Numbered from the stretch's first letter, positions 22,744 to 32,556 are shown. The stretch: 64,000 nucleotides of DNA from Henricia sp. BOLD:AAB3569 (GCA_037783545.1 JBBELK010000010.1:62001-126000), one strand, 5' to 3'. The notes: generated by a model not told the origin, from the sequence alone. Numbers and translations are program-made.

Positions 22744-23282
22744 CTCAGGATACAGGTGATTACATGCATAAAGAAACTTTAGAGTACATGTGAAAACTTG
22801 CATAAAAAAGCCCAAGGATACAGGTGAAAACCTGCATCAAAACGCCCAAGGATACAGGTGAAAACCTGCATCAAAATGCCCAAGGATACAGGTGAAAACC
22901 TGCATCAAAACGCCCAAGGATACAGGTGAAAACCTGCATCAAAACGCCCAAGGATACAGGTGAAAACCTGCATCAAAAAGCCCAAGGATAGAGGTGAAAA
23001 CCTGCATCAAAACGCCCAATGATACAGGTGAAAACCTGCATCAAAACGCCCAAGGATACAGGTGAAAACCTGCATCAAAACGCCCAAGGATACAGGTGAA
23101 AACCTGCATCAAAACGCCCAAGGATACAGGTGAAAACCTGCATCAAAACGCCTAAGGATACAGGTGAAAACCTGCATCAAAAAGCCCAGGAATACAGGTG
23201 AAAACCTGCATCAAAAAGACTAACAATACAGATGAAAACCTGCATAAAAATACCCAAAAAGACAGGTGTACACCTTTACAGG
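22744..23282. repeat. 34-bp minisatellite, left part
   Basis: About 15 copies of a 34-bp unit containing gatacaggtgaaaacctgca and tcaaaacgcccaag, very regular in the middle and decayed at both edges. Each unit contains CAGGT-GAAA-ACCTG, a 5-bp stem with a GAAA loop. The same unit resumes at 32398, on the far side of inserted elements. Confidence 0.95.
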
Positions 23283-23627
23283 TTAAAGGTACACACCTGC
23301 CTACTGTTTACATGATTTAGTGATGTAGCAGCATTGACAATACTTTTTTGATGGTCGTTGCAAAAAACATTTCATCAAAATATCCCGTAATTTACTAAAG
23401 AAGTGCAAAAATAACAAAAACGGTCAAAAGACGGGTTATACGCTTTACCAGCCGTTGCAACTACGCGAGAGCCTCACGACTTTGTCACAAACGATTCGCT
23501 CTTCTCCTGCTCAGGATATCTCCAATTTTCTGCTCACGATTTCACTGGACAGCCCGGACGACCGAATAGGAATTTCCGTTTTCTTGTTGAGGAGTTGGCA
23601 TCATGTTTTTTTCTTCACGAACGTACG

Positions 23628-24793
23628 TGTGTGACGGAATTAGCCGTCAGTCAAAAGGCCTCGGTGGCAAACCCAAATTATGTTATGATTATGGAGAGGG
23701 CGGAGTGCGCCCTCGCGTGAGCGCTGTGCGAACTACACGGTCTGAACACTTGCGATCCTGATGTCGAGGAGCGAGCATCCGGCGCCAGTCTAATCGCGTG
23801 GTTCAATTGAGAGAGTTATTCTCTTGAACTAGACAACCTCTGCCCGGGGCAGGAGGTTGTGAGCGGTGTGCCCATAGCAGAGCTGAAGCAGACCCGTTTG
23901 TAGTCAACCGGGGAAGTACTGTGCTACGTGGACAGGCACGAGTTACCGAGTGTCGTCGGAGTTCATTGCCTGGGTAAGGGAAACATACTGAAGCAAACTG
24001 TGTTATTGTGTACTTTTATATTAAAGTGCAGGGGATCGTGTGGAGTCAGGGTTGAGCGTATCTCGTGTACGATAGTGGTTAATTAGGCGGTTAGATTGCC
24101 AGACGTGCGATACTGTTGCCTATCGGTAACGCTGTATCGAGGTTTAAGTCTGTGTGGTCTGTGGCCTGCGACCCGTGAGGGTTACCGAGATCTCCCAGGA
24201 CCTTAACAATCTTAATGACAGTAGAGGTTAGTGGGAAATCAACTAGCCTGGGGTTCCGTATAGTAAATACGAAATTATCTAGAGTTACATTTGGAGGCTT
24301 ACCCTGTGTTAATAACTGAGGTTGAATAACCCTTGGTGTTGTGTAGCACAAGAGGTTTACTCCTTTGCATAAAATAGGTGAAGTAAACCTCATACCTGTT
24401 ATTTATAAACCTCGCTCGCATATATCATTGTTGTTGTTGACTACTATATTCTGAGGTTGATTAGAGGTTGTAGTAAACCTCATCATCCTGGTTATTGTGC
24501 CGCATACTGAGAGGTTTAGTATTAAACCAGTTGAGTTCTGTATAACCTGGCGTCTTGTGCCCTTAATTGAATAACTGTACCAGGCAGAATAGTTTGATCC
24601 TTGCTCGTTGGTATATTTCCAACAAACGGACAGGCCTAGGACTTAATCAGTTCTTCGTTCGTGACAATTTCCCCCTCTGGTGTGTATTCCGCTCATGCGC
24701 ATTGGAGGATAATAAATAGAATTGTGGGAATATCTGTCTTCCACACAAAACCGTAAGGGCGTTTGTGTGTACCGGGACGGACGAACCGCCACA
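23628..24793 (+). repeat. 5' LTR of Gypsy element (~1166 bp)
   Basis: Begins tgtgtgacggaattagcc and ends in CA directly before the primer-binding site. Its first 380 bp are repeated almost identically at 31634-32013. It contains acaacctctgcc paired with ggcaggaggttgt as an internal inverted repeat, and eight of the GAGGTTTA/GAGGTTGA words in its second half. Confidence 0.85.
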
Positions 24794-24794
24794 A

Positions 24795-24812
24795 TGGTGT
24801 CAGAAGTGGGGA
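24795..24812 (+). promoter_or_regulatory. primer-binding site (tRNA-Leu type)
   Basis: tggtgtcagaagtgggga lies one base after the LTR. It matches the form expected for the complement of a tRNA-Leu 3' end, as in many Ty3/Gypsy elements. Confidence 0.75.
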
Positions 24813-24981
24813 TGAGTAAGGATTACATTGTTTTGTTCTGCCTGTAATTACACATTCAGTAGAATTGTGGGTACACTTCAGGTAGTCGCTAGATATTCCT
24901 GAGTGTTCCTTTTGAGGAGCAAGAGGAGAATAATTGCTGAGGTTTACTGAATAGCCCTCAGTTGAGGTGCTGTTGGTCGCC

Positions 24982-26601
24982 ATGAGTGGGCGACGAGAGA
25001 GAAAAATCACCACACCAGGTGAGGTTGACGGAGAGTCGCTACGAGATGAATTGAATAGTTCGAAGATGGAAAATCAGTTCCTGCAGTTGGAGAAAGACCA
25101 GCTGTCCAAGAGGATTGCTGAGCTGGAGGGTGCTGTGAAAAAGTCACAGCAGAGGGTTACTGAGGTTGACCCCGACATTGAGTTCAGGCTACCCGATGAA
25201 ACATCTGGTTATGTTTCGTATGGGGCATGGCCTTCGGTAAATGTTGGCGAGTCACCGGAGCTAGTTCCTGTGGCCAGAGGAACGGAATCAAAGTATTGGG
25301 AGAGTTCCTCTCCAAAGTCCCCTGGACCTATGGGGGCGGCTATGCTTTCCACACCAGTAGTTTCTTCTCATGGTGTGAAGAGGCCCACTGAGAGGGTGCC
25401 TGATATGTTGAGGTTTACCGTGCCAGATCCTGCGGAAAGCTTGGGACTGTACGAGGGAGGTTTACCCAACAAAAACCCATTTGAGGTTGTGCCATCACTG
25501 GATGAAGCTAGGCGAGTACACAGTGAGGTAATACGTTTTGCAACTAAACCTCCCGTAGTGGACCGTAAGGAGTCACCTGTTGAGGTTGATTCGAAGTCAG
25601 TAGGCCCGTGGCCACTGAAGAGGGAACCGAGGTTTACCAGTAATGAGGGTTGCGGTAACCCTCAGGGTGGAATGCCTCGCCGTCCGAACATTGTGCCAGA
25701 TCGGTACAGTGGCAAGATCATGTGGAATGAATATTTCCAGCATTTTGAGTCTTGCAGAGCAGTCAATGGATGGACTGATGAGCAGGCTGCCAAATACCTG
25801 GCCGCTAGCCTGCAAGGCAGTGCGTTGAGGTTGTTGGGGGATCATACCCCTGAAGGTCACAAGCACCCGTATCATGAGCTTGTGAAGCTGTTAGCAAGGA
25901 GGTTTGGGCCTGCCAGACAGGCAGAGAACTACCTTGTTGAGCTGAGACATCGCCGTCAAGGGTTGAACGAAAACCTACAAGAGTTGGGACAAGCGATTCG
26001 AGAGTTGGCAGTGAAGGCCTATCCCGAGATACAGGAAGAGGCCAGAGATAGACTAGCCAAGAATCATTTCCTGGACGCTGTAGAAAGTCAGACAGTGCGG
26101 GAGGGAATCTACCGAGCACGTCCGACCGGTCTTGATGAAGCTATCAGGGCTGCGTTGGAAACAGAAAGTTTTGACAAGGTCGAGCAACAGAGGAAGTTCG
26201 ATCGCAGGCCTGCCAAATTGGCACGGGCGGTTGATCGTGGAATTGGAAATGAGCAGAGAATCCGAGAGTTAGAGGAGAAGGCTGATATTCAGTCGGAGAA
26301 GCTGAATACGATAGTCGAGATGTTGGCGAACCTGACCAAACAATGCCAGGGGGAGGAGGCTCGAAGCCGGAACCCTCCGAAAAGTTCGCCAAAGCTTGGA
26401 AACGATGAGAGAAGTGAGCTAAAATGCTACAACTGTGGCAAAGCGGGTCACTTTGCGAGGGATTGTACGCAACCTCGGAGAAGGCGTAGCCATGAGAAGC
26501 AGGGAAACGCCAACCAGCCGACCGGAGGGCCCGCGGACAGGCTGGGGAGTCAACAGGGTCCAATAAAAGACGAAGGTCTGAGAGAGAAGACCGAACAGTG
26601 A
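24982..26601 (+). CDS. gag: Gypsy Gag polyprotein
   Basis: 539 residues from ATG 24982 (MSGRRERKITT). Residues ~20-50 form a heptad-like coiled coil, followed by a long linker. The central capsid-like part (WNEYFQHFESCRAVNGWTDEQ ... FLDAVESQTVREG) is typical of Ty3/Gypsy Gag. A zinc knuckle CYNCGKAGHFARDC is at about residues 481-494, followed by a basic tail that would bind RNA. The stop at 26601 overlaps the Pol frame, which lies in -1 and is open upstream of 26598, so -1 frameshifting is likely. Its 5' half contains seven of the GAGGTTKA words in different codon frames. Confidence 0.95.
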   Translation: MSGRRERKITTPGEVDGESLRDELNSSKMENQFLQLEKDQLSKRIAELEGAVKKSQQRVTEVDPDIEFRLPDETSGYVSYGAWPSVNVGESPELVPVARGTESKYWESSSPKSPGPMGAAMLSTPVVSSHGVKRPTERVPDMLRFTVPDPAESLGLYEGGLPNKNPFEVVPSLDEARRVHSEVIRFATKPPVVDRKESPVEVDSKSVGPWPLKREPRFTSNEGCGNPQGGMPRRPNIVPDRYSGKIMWNEYFQHFESCRAVNGWTDEQAAKYLAASLQGSALRLLGDHTPEGHKHPYHELVKLLARRFGPARQAENYLVELRHRRQGLNENLQELGQAIRELAVKAYPEIQEEARDRLAKNHFLDAVESQTVREGIYRARPTGLDEAIRAALETESFDKVEQQRKFDRRPAKLARAVDRGIGNEQRIRELEEKADIQSEKLNTIVEMLANLTKQCQGEEARSRNPPKSSPKLGNDERSELKCYNCGKAGHFARDCTQPRRRRSHEKQGNANQPTGGPADRLGSQQGPIKDEGLREKTEQ

Positions 26602-29600
26602 CGGTCAAGACTCCGATGTCTAAACCCCGATGTGGTTTGTATGTTGATGGCTTCGTAAGAGGAACGAAGTGTTTGTTTTTAGTTGACACAGGGTCTTCCG
26701 ACACGTTGATAAATAGTTCTGTTTATCACGATATCGCCAAAGAGCGAAGACCCGTTTTAGAAACGGCGGGCGTAGATGTGCGACAAGTCGACGGCACTCC
26801 TTTGGCGGTGCTGGGAGCGGCTTGGGTGGAAGTGCAGGTCGGAAAGACGACTTCTCCAATCAGAGCAATGTTTGCTGATATGGATTGCCCTGGGATATTA
26901 GGCATGGATTTCATATTGCCTACGTATGGAAATTTAGATTTCCGGGCTCTAGAGTTGAGGCTGAATGGCGAGAGGATAAAGTGCACGAGCAGTGCCGGTC
27001 AGTCATTCGTTGGCCGAGTAGTGGTGGCCAAAACCGTAAGGGTTCCACCAGGCCATGAGGCCGTGGTACTAGGTACTGTTGACAAATGGTGCTCATTGGA
27101 AGATGGGCCGGCCATTATTGAACCTGTTGAGGGTGGAGGAGAGCTCGCCCAGAGGGGGCTAGTGCTAGCCAGAACACTGGTGCAGGCACGAGAGGAAAAC
27201 GTTCCGGTGCGAATCTTTAACCCTAGCCGAGAAAACCGAGTTGTCCGAGAAGGAACAACTGTTGGCACTATATCACCCGCTGAGGTTGATGAGGTTCAGC
27301 CAGAGGTTGACAGTACCAGGGTTGAGATAACCCTCCCAAACCATTTGCACGAATTGTTTGAACAGAGCAAGGCAAATGCGGAGACAAAGTACCATGGAGA
27401 AATCCTGAAGTGTCTTCTTGACTTCCATGATGTTTTCTCCAAAGGTGACCAAAACATTGGTCACACAGATGTGGTGAACCACCATATCGATACAGGGGAT
27501 GCAAGGCCTATAAAACAGAGGCCTCGGCGTCATCCCCTGTGCAATCAGATGGAAATCATGAGGCAAGTGAAAGACCTTGAGAAGAGAGGGGTCATCATCC
27601 CAACGGACATTCCATGGGCGGAAAATGTCGTGTTGGTCAAAAAGAAAGACGGGACCAAGAGGTTCTGCGTCGATTACAGAGCATTAAATGCAGTGACTGT
27701 CAAGGACGCATACCCCGTGCCGAGGATTGATGAGACACTCGATGCGCTGGCAGGTGCCACGTGGTTTTCAACGCTTGATTTAGCATCGGGATACTGGCAG
27801 GTAGCCTTGGATGAGGATGCTAGCCGGAAGTCCGCTTTCGTAGTGAGGAACGGCTTGTACAGATGGAGCTGCATGCCATTCGGGCTCTGCAATGCCCCTG
27901 CAACCTTTGAGAGGCTTATGGAAAAGGTTCTCTCAGGCCTGCAGTGGGACATCTTGCTGATATACCTGGACGATGTAATCGTCTTTGGTAAGAGTGTTCC
28001 AGAGGAGATAGAGCGTCTTCGGACAGTCTTCTCAAAACTGCGGGAGGCTGGGCTGAAGTTGAAACCGAGCAAGTGTTGTGTATTCCAAAGGACTGTCACC
28101 TATCTAGGACACATCGTGTCAGAAGATGGAGTCGCAGTTGACCCTGAGAAAGTACGAGCTGTGGCTGAGTGGCCAGTGTCCGTGAATGTTAAGGAAGTGA
28201 GAAGCTTCCTGGGTCTGGCTTCCTATTATATGAAGTTCATTCGTGAATTTGCGGAGGTGGCAGGTCCACTGCACGCATTGACGGGGAAAGCCAAAGTGTT
28301 TGATTGGAGTGACTTATGTCAAGAGTCATTCGACGAACTGAAGCAGAGGCTTCAGAGAGCACCGATATTGGCATATCTATTGCCAAGTGTGGACTACATC
28401 CTGGATGTAGACGCCAGTGGAGATGCATTAGGGGCTGTATTATCCCAAGTGCAAACTGGTGCGGAGAGAGTTCTTGCCTACGCAAGCAGAAAGCTAAGCA
28501 AGGCAGAAAGGAACTACTGCGTAACACGGAGAGAGCTCCTAGCAGTAGTGAGCTACTTGAAATACTTCAGGCAGTACTTGTATGGCCAGAGGACCACCGT
28601 ACGAACTGACCATGCTTCCCTTAAGTGGTTGATGCGATTCAAGAATCCTGAAGGACAGCTGGCCAGGTGGCTTGAAGTAATTTCCGAGTACAATTTAACA
28701 ATCCAGCATAGACCTGGGAAACAGCACACCAATGCTGATGGCCTATCCAGAAGGCCGTGTAGACAATGTGGTCGAGAAGGGACTACGGAGGAGATCGAGG
28801 AGTCGAAAGAGTCTGAGAGCCCGACTCCAGTGACAGAGCCTGTCGTAAGAGGCGTGACTGCCCAGCCGAGTATATCGTGGGGAGTTATGCGAAAAGCACA
28901 ACTTGCAGATAAGACCATGTGTTGGGTCTTGGAGGCGAAGGAAAAAGGGGACAGTCGTCCGGCCTGGGACACTGTTTCCCATACCTCTACCACCGGTAAG
29001 ACATACTGGTCACTTTGGGATCAGTTGGAAGTCCAAAATGGAATGTTGGTGAGACGATGGGAGTCTGCCGATGGCAAGTCCGTCAGATGGCGGATGATTT
29101 TGCCTGTAGAATTTCAGAATGAAATTCTAACTGAGCTTCATGGTGGTCAGCTCAGCGGCCACTTTGGCGTGAGCAAGACAGTTGCCAAGGTGAAGTTCAG
29201 GTATTTTTGGCCTGGAATCGCAGCGGATGTAAGGTCACTCATTCGCAAGTGTGCCAGCTGCGCACGGAGGAAGTCCCCCTTGCAGCAATGCCATGTAGGT
29301 GAGCCGATGGAGAGAGTGGCTCTGGATTTGCTTGGGCCACTGCCGGTCACCAACAGTGGTCATAAGTGGATCATGGTCGTGGGAGACTACTACTCCAAGT
29401 GGATGGAGGCTTACCCACTTCCGGATGCAACTGCCGTAACAGTTGCGAGGAAGTTCGTCAACGAATTTGTATGCAGGTTTGGCGTGCCGAAAGAGGTGCA
29501 TTCAGACCAAGGTGCCAACTTTGAATCTGCAGTGTTCACAGAAATGGGCAGGCTGTTGGGCATCCAAAAGACAAGAACCACAGCATACAACCCCAAGTCA

Positions 29601-30404
29601 GATGGCATGGTGGAGAGATTCAACCAGACTCTAATCCATGTCGTCGCCATGCTGATTGATGAAAAACGTAGGCAGAGGGACTGGGATGAATATCTCCCCT
29701 ACGCTACGTTTGCGTACAGATGTACGCCACAAGACTCTACAGGAGAGTCGCCCAACCTAATGATGTTAGGTAGGGAGGTCAGGTTGCCAGTGGATCTGAT
29801 AACTGAGAGTCCAGACATACCCAGCGGTGTCCAAACTGATTTTGCAGTCGAGCTGCGTCGACAGATGCAACAGGCTCATGATAGAGCCAGGGAATGCCTG
29901 CAGAGCAGTTCTCGAAGGCAGAAGCAGCAGTACGACAGAAAAGCTGCAGAAAGTGGGTTACGAGAAGGGCAATTTGCCTGGTTGTACAGCCCAGCAACAA
30001 AGAAGGGATTGAGCCCTAAACTCCGGCTACGTTGGGAGGGGCCATATCTAATCATGGACAAGCTGTCAGATGTAACATTTAGAGTCCAGCTGAAAAGGGG
30101 CAGCAAGCCTCGTGTGGTTCATTCAGACCGGCTTAAGCCCTACCAAGGGGAAGCTATTGAGCCGTGGAACCAACAGCCTAAGCTTGACTCAACGACCAAC
30201 CAGGAAGTCGAAAAGTTGCCTAACGAGGCAGAATGCGACAAATTAGTTGAGACGAGGCCAGAAGAAGAGCCGAGTCCTGATGAGTGGACCGAAGAGCCAC
30301 CCCAGAGTGAAGTCACGCCGAAAAGGGTGGATGAATCTGGTGAAACACCGAGACGGTACCCTAAGAGGCGGCACCGGTTGCCGGCCAGGTACCGAGAGTG
30401 CTAA
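26598..30404 (+). CDS. pol: Gypsy Pol polyprotein (PR-RT-RNase H-IN)
   Basis: 1268 residues with no internal stop. Aspartic protease LFLVDTGSSDTLIN is near residue 30, with GILGMDFI near residue 98. The reverse transcriptase has FCVDYRALN near 355 and YLDDVIVF near 455. RNase H carries DVDASGDALG near 600. The integrase zinc finger (H-H-C-C, from HGGQLSGHFG to CASCARR) spans ~846-888. The DDE core has ALDLLGP near 908, HSDQGANF near 967 and GMVERFNQTL near 1005. A GPY/F-type module (RWEGPYLIMD) is near 1145. All catalytic residues are present. No chromodomain was recognised in the tail. It is read in -1 relative to Gag, beginning with GTG in this frame, so translation presumably comes through Gag. 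Confidence 0.97.
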   Translation: MTVKTPMSKPRCGLYVDGFVRGTKCLFLVDTGSSDTLINSSVYHDIAKERRPVLETAGVDVRQVDGTPLAVLGAAWVEVQVGKTTSPIRAMFADMDCPGILGMDFILPTYGNLDFRALELRLNGERIKCTSSAGQSFVGRVVVAKTVRVPPGHEAVVLGTVDKWCSLEDGPAIIEPVEGGGELAQRGLVLARTLVQAREENVPVRIFNPSRENRVVREGTTVGTISPAEVDEVQPEVDSTRVEITLPNHLHELFEQSKANAETKYHGEILKCLLDFHDVFSKGDQNIGHTDVVNHHIDTGDARPIKQRPRRHPLCNQMEIMRQVKDLEKRGVIIPTDIPWAENVVLVKKKDGTKRFCVDYRALNAVTVKDAYPVPRIDETLDALAGATWFSTLDLASGYWQVALDEDASRKSAFVVRNGLYRWSCMPFGLCNAPATFERLMEKVLSGLQWDILLIYLDDVIVFGKSVPEEIERLRTVFSKLREAGLKLKPSKCCVFQRTVTYLGHIVSEDGVAVDPEKVRAVAEWPVSVNVKEVRSFLGLASYYMKFIREFAEVAGPLHALTGKAKVFDWSDLCQESFDELKQRLQRAPILAYLLPSVDYILDVDASGDALGAVLSQVQTGAERVLAYASRKLSKAERNYCVTRRELLAVVSYLKYFRQYLYGQRTTVRTDHASLKWLMRFKNPEGQLARWLEVISEYNLTIQHRPGKQHTNADGLSRRPCRQCGREGTTEEIEESKESESPTPVTEPVVRGVTAQPSISWGVMRKAQLADKTMCWVLEAKEKGDSRPAWDTVSHTSTTGKTYWSLWDQLEVQNGMLVRRWESADGKSVRWRMILPVEFQNEILTELHGGQLSGHFGVSKTVAKVKFRYFWPGIAADVRSLIRKCASCARRKSPLQQCHVGEPMERVALDLLGPLPVTNSGHKWIMVVGDYYSKWMEAYPLPDATAVTVARKFVNEFVCRFGVPKEVHSDQGANFESAVFTEMGRLLGIQKTRTTAYNPKSDGMVERFNQTLIHVVAMLIDEKRRQRDWDEYLPYATFAYRCTPQDSTGESPNLMMLGREVRLPVDLITESPDIPSGVQTDFAVELRRQMQQAHDRARECLQSSSRRQKQQYDRKAAESGLREGQFAWLYSPATKKGLSPKLRLRWEGPYLIMDKLSDVTFRVQLKRGSKPRVVHSDRLKPYQGEAIEPWNQQPKLDSTTNQEVEKLPNEAECDKLVETRPEEEPSPDEWTEEPPQSEVTPKRVDESGETPRRYPKRRHRLPARYREC

Positions 30405-30492
30405 TGCACAGGTTAAAATGCATGTAAAGGCTGTTATTGATATTGTTTTCTTTTGTTTTTCCTGATGTGGGAAGCAGCCAAACAACATCAGT

Positions 30493-31260
30493 ATGCCGCC
30501 AAAGGCAAGTCCAGCGAAGACCGGGAAGATTTTCTGCAACGTTTGTGGCCAAGGTTTCGAGCAGAAGCAAGGCCTGTGGCGTCATAAGAAACAACTCCAT
30601 GGCCCGGAAGCTGTTTATTTTTGCGGAAGATGTCACTACCACTTCAACAGACGCGACAACCTTCGTCGCCACTACAAGCAGAGCCATCTGGCGTTCCTGC
30701 CAGAAGTGGGCCGAATTGAGAGAAAGGCCTCCAGTCGTGGGGCAAGGCCCGATGCTGGCATAGGAAGGAGGTCGATGACCCGTCGAGTGAGTAGTCGAGA
30801 GGCACCAGCCCCTCCAACCGCAGCAGTGGTGACGCCTAGGATGGAGTCAAATGAAGATGGTCCCCCACCGCCAGAAAACCCAAGCCAGAATGTGGCGATG
30901 ATTAGCCTGTCCCCGACGCCCATCTCACCCCTGGTAGCCACACCGAAGTCACCCGTTAGGTCCCCAATCGTGCTGGGTGGGAAACCACGTGGCTTCCTAC
31001 AGATGATGAGGCAGACCGCATCCTCTTCGGAGAGCTCCCCAGCATCGGTGCCACCCTTGGAGCCGGTGGAGATTACCCAACCGAAGGAGGTGAAGACCGG
31101 AGAGAAGAGGAATCTGCGAGTCGTCATCCACGACCGAGTTGTCCGCAAGGTCTATGCCCAGGGAATCTGCGTCGAGCGGGAAGACAACGTCAAGGTTACG
31201 TCAGAGTTCCGTGAGGTCAACTGGCCACTCATTGGACTGCCAGACATTAATGGACAGTAG
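30493..31260 (+). CDS. third ORF of the Gypsy element: C2H2 zinc-finger protein
   Basis: 255 residues from ATG 30493 (MPPKASPAKTGK), starting 89 bp after the Pol stop. Two adjacent fingers fit CX2CX12HX4H: CNVCGQGF ... HKKQLH (about residues 16-36) and CGRCHYHF ... HYKQSH (about 44-64). A long Pro/Ser-rich, probably disordered stretch follows (about 100-200), then a short more ordered tail (RVVIHDRVVRKVYAQG). No signal peptide or membrane segment is present, so this is not an envelope protein despite its position. The element keeps this frame fully open alongside intact gag and pol, which argues it is part of the transposon. Likely role: nucleic-acid binding, perhaps regulation of the element. 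Alternative: a host zinc-finger exon recently captured. Confidence 0.85.
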   Translation: MPPKASPAKTGKIFCNVCGQGFEQKQGLWRHKKQLHGPEAVYFCGRCHYHFNRRDNLRRHYKQSHLAFLPEVGRIERKASSRGARPDAGIGRRSMTRRVSSREAPAPPTAAVVTPRMESNEDGPPPPENPSQNVAMISLSPTPISPLVATPKSPVRSPIVLGGKPRGFLQMMRQTASSSESSPASVPPLEPVEITQPKEVKTGEKRNLRVVIHDRVVRKVYAQGICVEREDNVKVTSEFREVNWPLIGLPDINGQ

Positions 31261-31633
31261 AGCTCGTTAGAGTGGGAAACATCGCGTTAAAATCAGTGTA
31301 TATATTATAATTGAGTTCATCTTGGATATTTATCGTCACGAAAGAGAGAAAAACAAGTTTTGTATTAACCCGATATGAAAGTGTACTTTTTGCCAAATTT
31401 TTGTTATTGTTGCGAAGCACTGGTTTTGAGGTTTAAAACACATAAAAGGAAACATTAGTAAACCTGAAGTAATTGCAGAGGTTTACCCGAGGTTTTTAAA
31501 CAAAAAGAGGGGCAATGAAGCCTCAGAGGTTTATGATTAGTATGTTCAATCATTATATTAAGAAAGTATTTTTTGTGTTATTGTTATATTGATTAAGCTT
31601 ATAAACGGGGACGTTTCCAGCTTAGCTTGGGCC
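31261..31633 (+). other. 3' non-coding region of Gypsy element
   Basis: Non-coding. It holds three exact GAGGTTTA words at 31428, 31478 and 31526 within 106 bp, plus near-matches. A purine-rich aaaaagagggg lies at about 31502-31512. No long polypurine tract directly abuts the LTR. Confidence 0.7.
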
Positions 31634-32013
31634 TGTGTGACGGAATTAGCCGTCAGTCAAAAGGCCTGGGTGGCAAACCCAAATTATGTTATGATTATGG
31701 AGAGGGCGGAGTGCGCCCTCGCGTGAGCGCTGTACGAACTACACGGTCTGAACACTTGCGATCCTGATGTCGAGGAGCGAGCATCCGGCGTCAGTCTAAT
31801 CGCGTGGTTCAATTGAGAGGGTTATTCTCTTGAACTAGACAACCTCTGCCCGGGGCAGGAGGTTGTGAGCGGTGTGCCCATAGCAGAGCTGAAGCAGACC
31901 CGTTTGTAGTCAACCGGGGAAGTACTGTGCTACGTGGACAGGCACGAGTTACCGAGTGTCGTCGGAGTTCATTGCCTGGGTAAGGGAAACATACTGAAGC
32001 AAACTGTGTTATT
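31634..32013 (+). repeat. 3' LTR, truncated
   Basis: Matches 23628 onward through aaactgtgttatt with only a few differences, then stops. About 786 bp expected from the 5' LTR are missing, and the sequence passes directly into the host DNA element (tccggactctcgaaac). Confidence 0.9.
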
Positions 32014-32397
32014 TCCGGACTCTCGAAACAAACAATTATGTTCGAATTTTCATACTTATGTTTAACTTTGTTTCATACCTGTATAAATAGTCTCTCTTTT
32101 GTCAATTACTTATAAATATTGGGGGGAAATCAGAGTTGAATTTGGTGCAGTTCTGCAGTAACAAACTTTTATACGGCTGGAAATACAACTAACTCACAAG
32201 ACCATGTGACTTTTCGGAACCAGAATTTGGTTCCGAAAAGTCACGTGACCTTGGATTTTTCAAAAGTGCTAAAAAACGGCCAAATTTGACGGCGTCTTTT
32301 CAGGATATATCTAATTTACTCTCGAATGCGTTTCAGAATAATGTATGGGTCTATTTTGAGCCCAAAATAGCCCAACAAAGAAGGTGTGTTCCTTTAA

Positions 32398-32556
32398 ACC
32401 TGTATCAAAAAGCCTTAATATACAGGTGAAACCCTGCAGCAAAAAAGCCCAAAGATACATGTACAAACCTGCATCAAAAAGCCTTAAAATAACGCTGAAA
32501 ACGTGACCAAAAAGCCTAAAGATACACGTACAAACCTGCATCAAACAAGACAGTTG
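32398..32556. repeat. 34-bp minisatellite, right part
   Basis: Four to five diverged units (acctgtatcaaaaagcc, tacaggtgaaaccctgca, acctgcatcaaaaagcc) in phase with the array that ends at 23282. This shows that everything between was inserted into one array. Confidence 0.85.

Larger units (their letters stand above)
23283..32397. mobile_element. TTAA-flanked DNA element (MITE-like), copy A, split by a Gypsy insertion
   Basis: The left end TTAAAGGTACACACCTGCC and the right end AAGGTGTGTTCCTTTAA are inverted repeats. The ends sit inside the 34-bp minisatellite, which continues on both sides. The internal sequence matches, in reverse, the intact copy at 34424-35306. It is interrupted at 23628-32013 by the retrotransposon and has lost about 150 bp at the junction. 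TTAAAGG termini are a T2-MITE-like pattern; no coding sequence of its own is present. Confidence 0.85.

Noticed and set aside
22744-23282. Regular 34-bp repeats resembling a CRISPR array
   Set aside because: There are no unique spacers; the whole unit repeats. The context is eukaryotic, with no cas genes.
30672-31148. 158-residue minus-strand ORF opposite ORF3
   Set aside because: Shadow of the zinc-finger gene; the sense strand carries canonical fingers and fits the retroelement order.
23628-32013. Treating ORF3 as an envelope gene because of its position
   Set aside because: No signal peptide, membrane anchor or fusion-type features; two clear C2H2 fingers instead.
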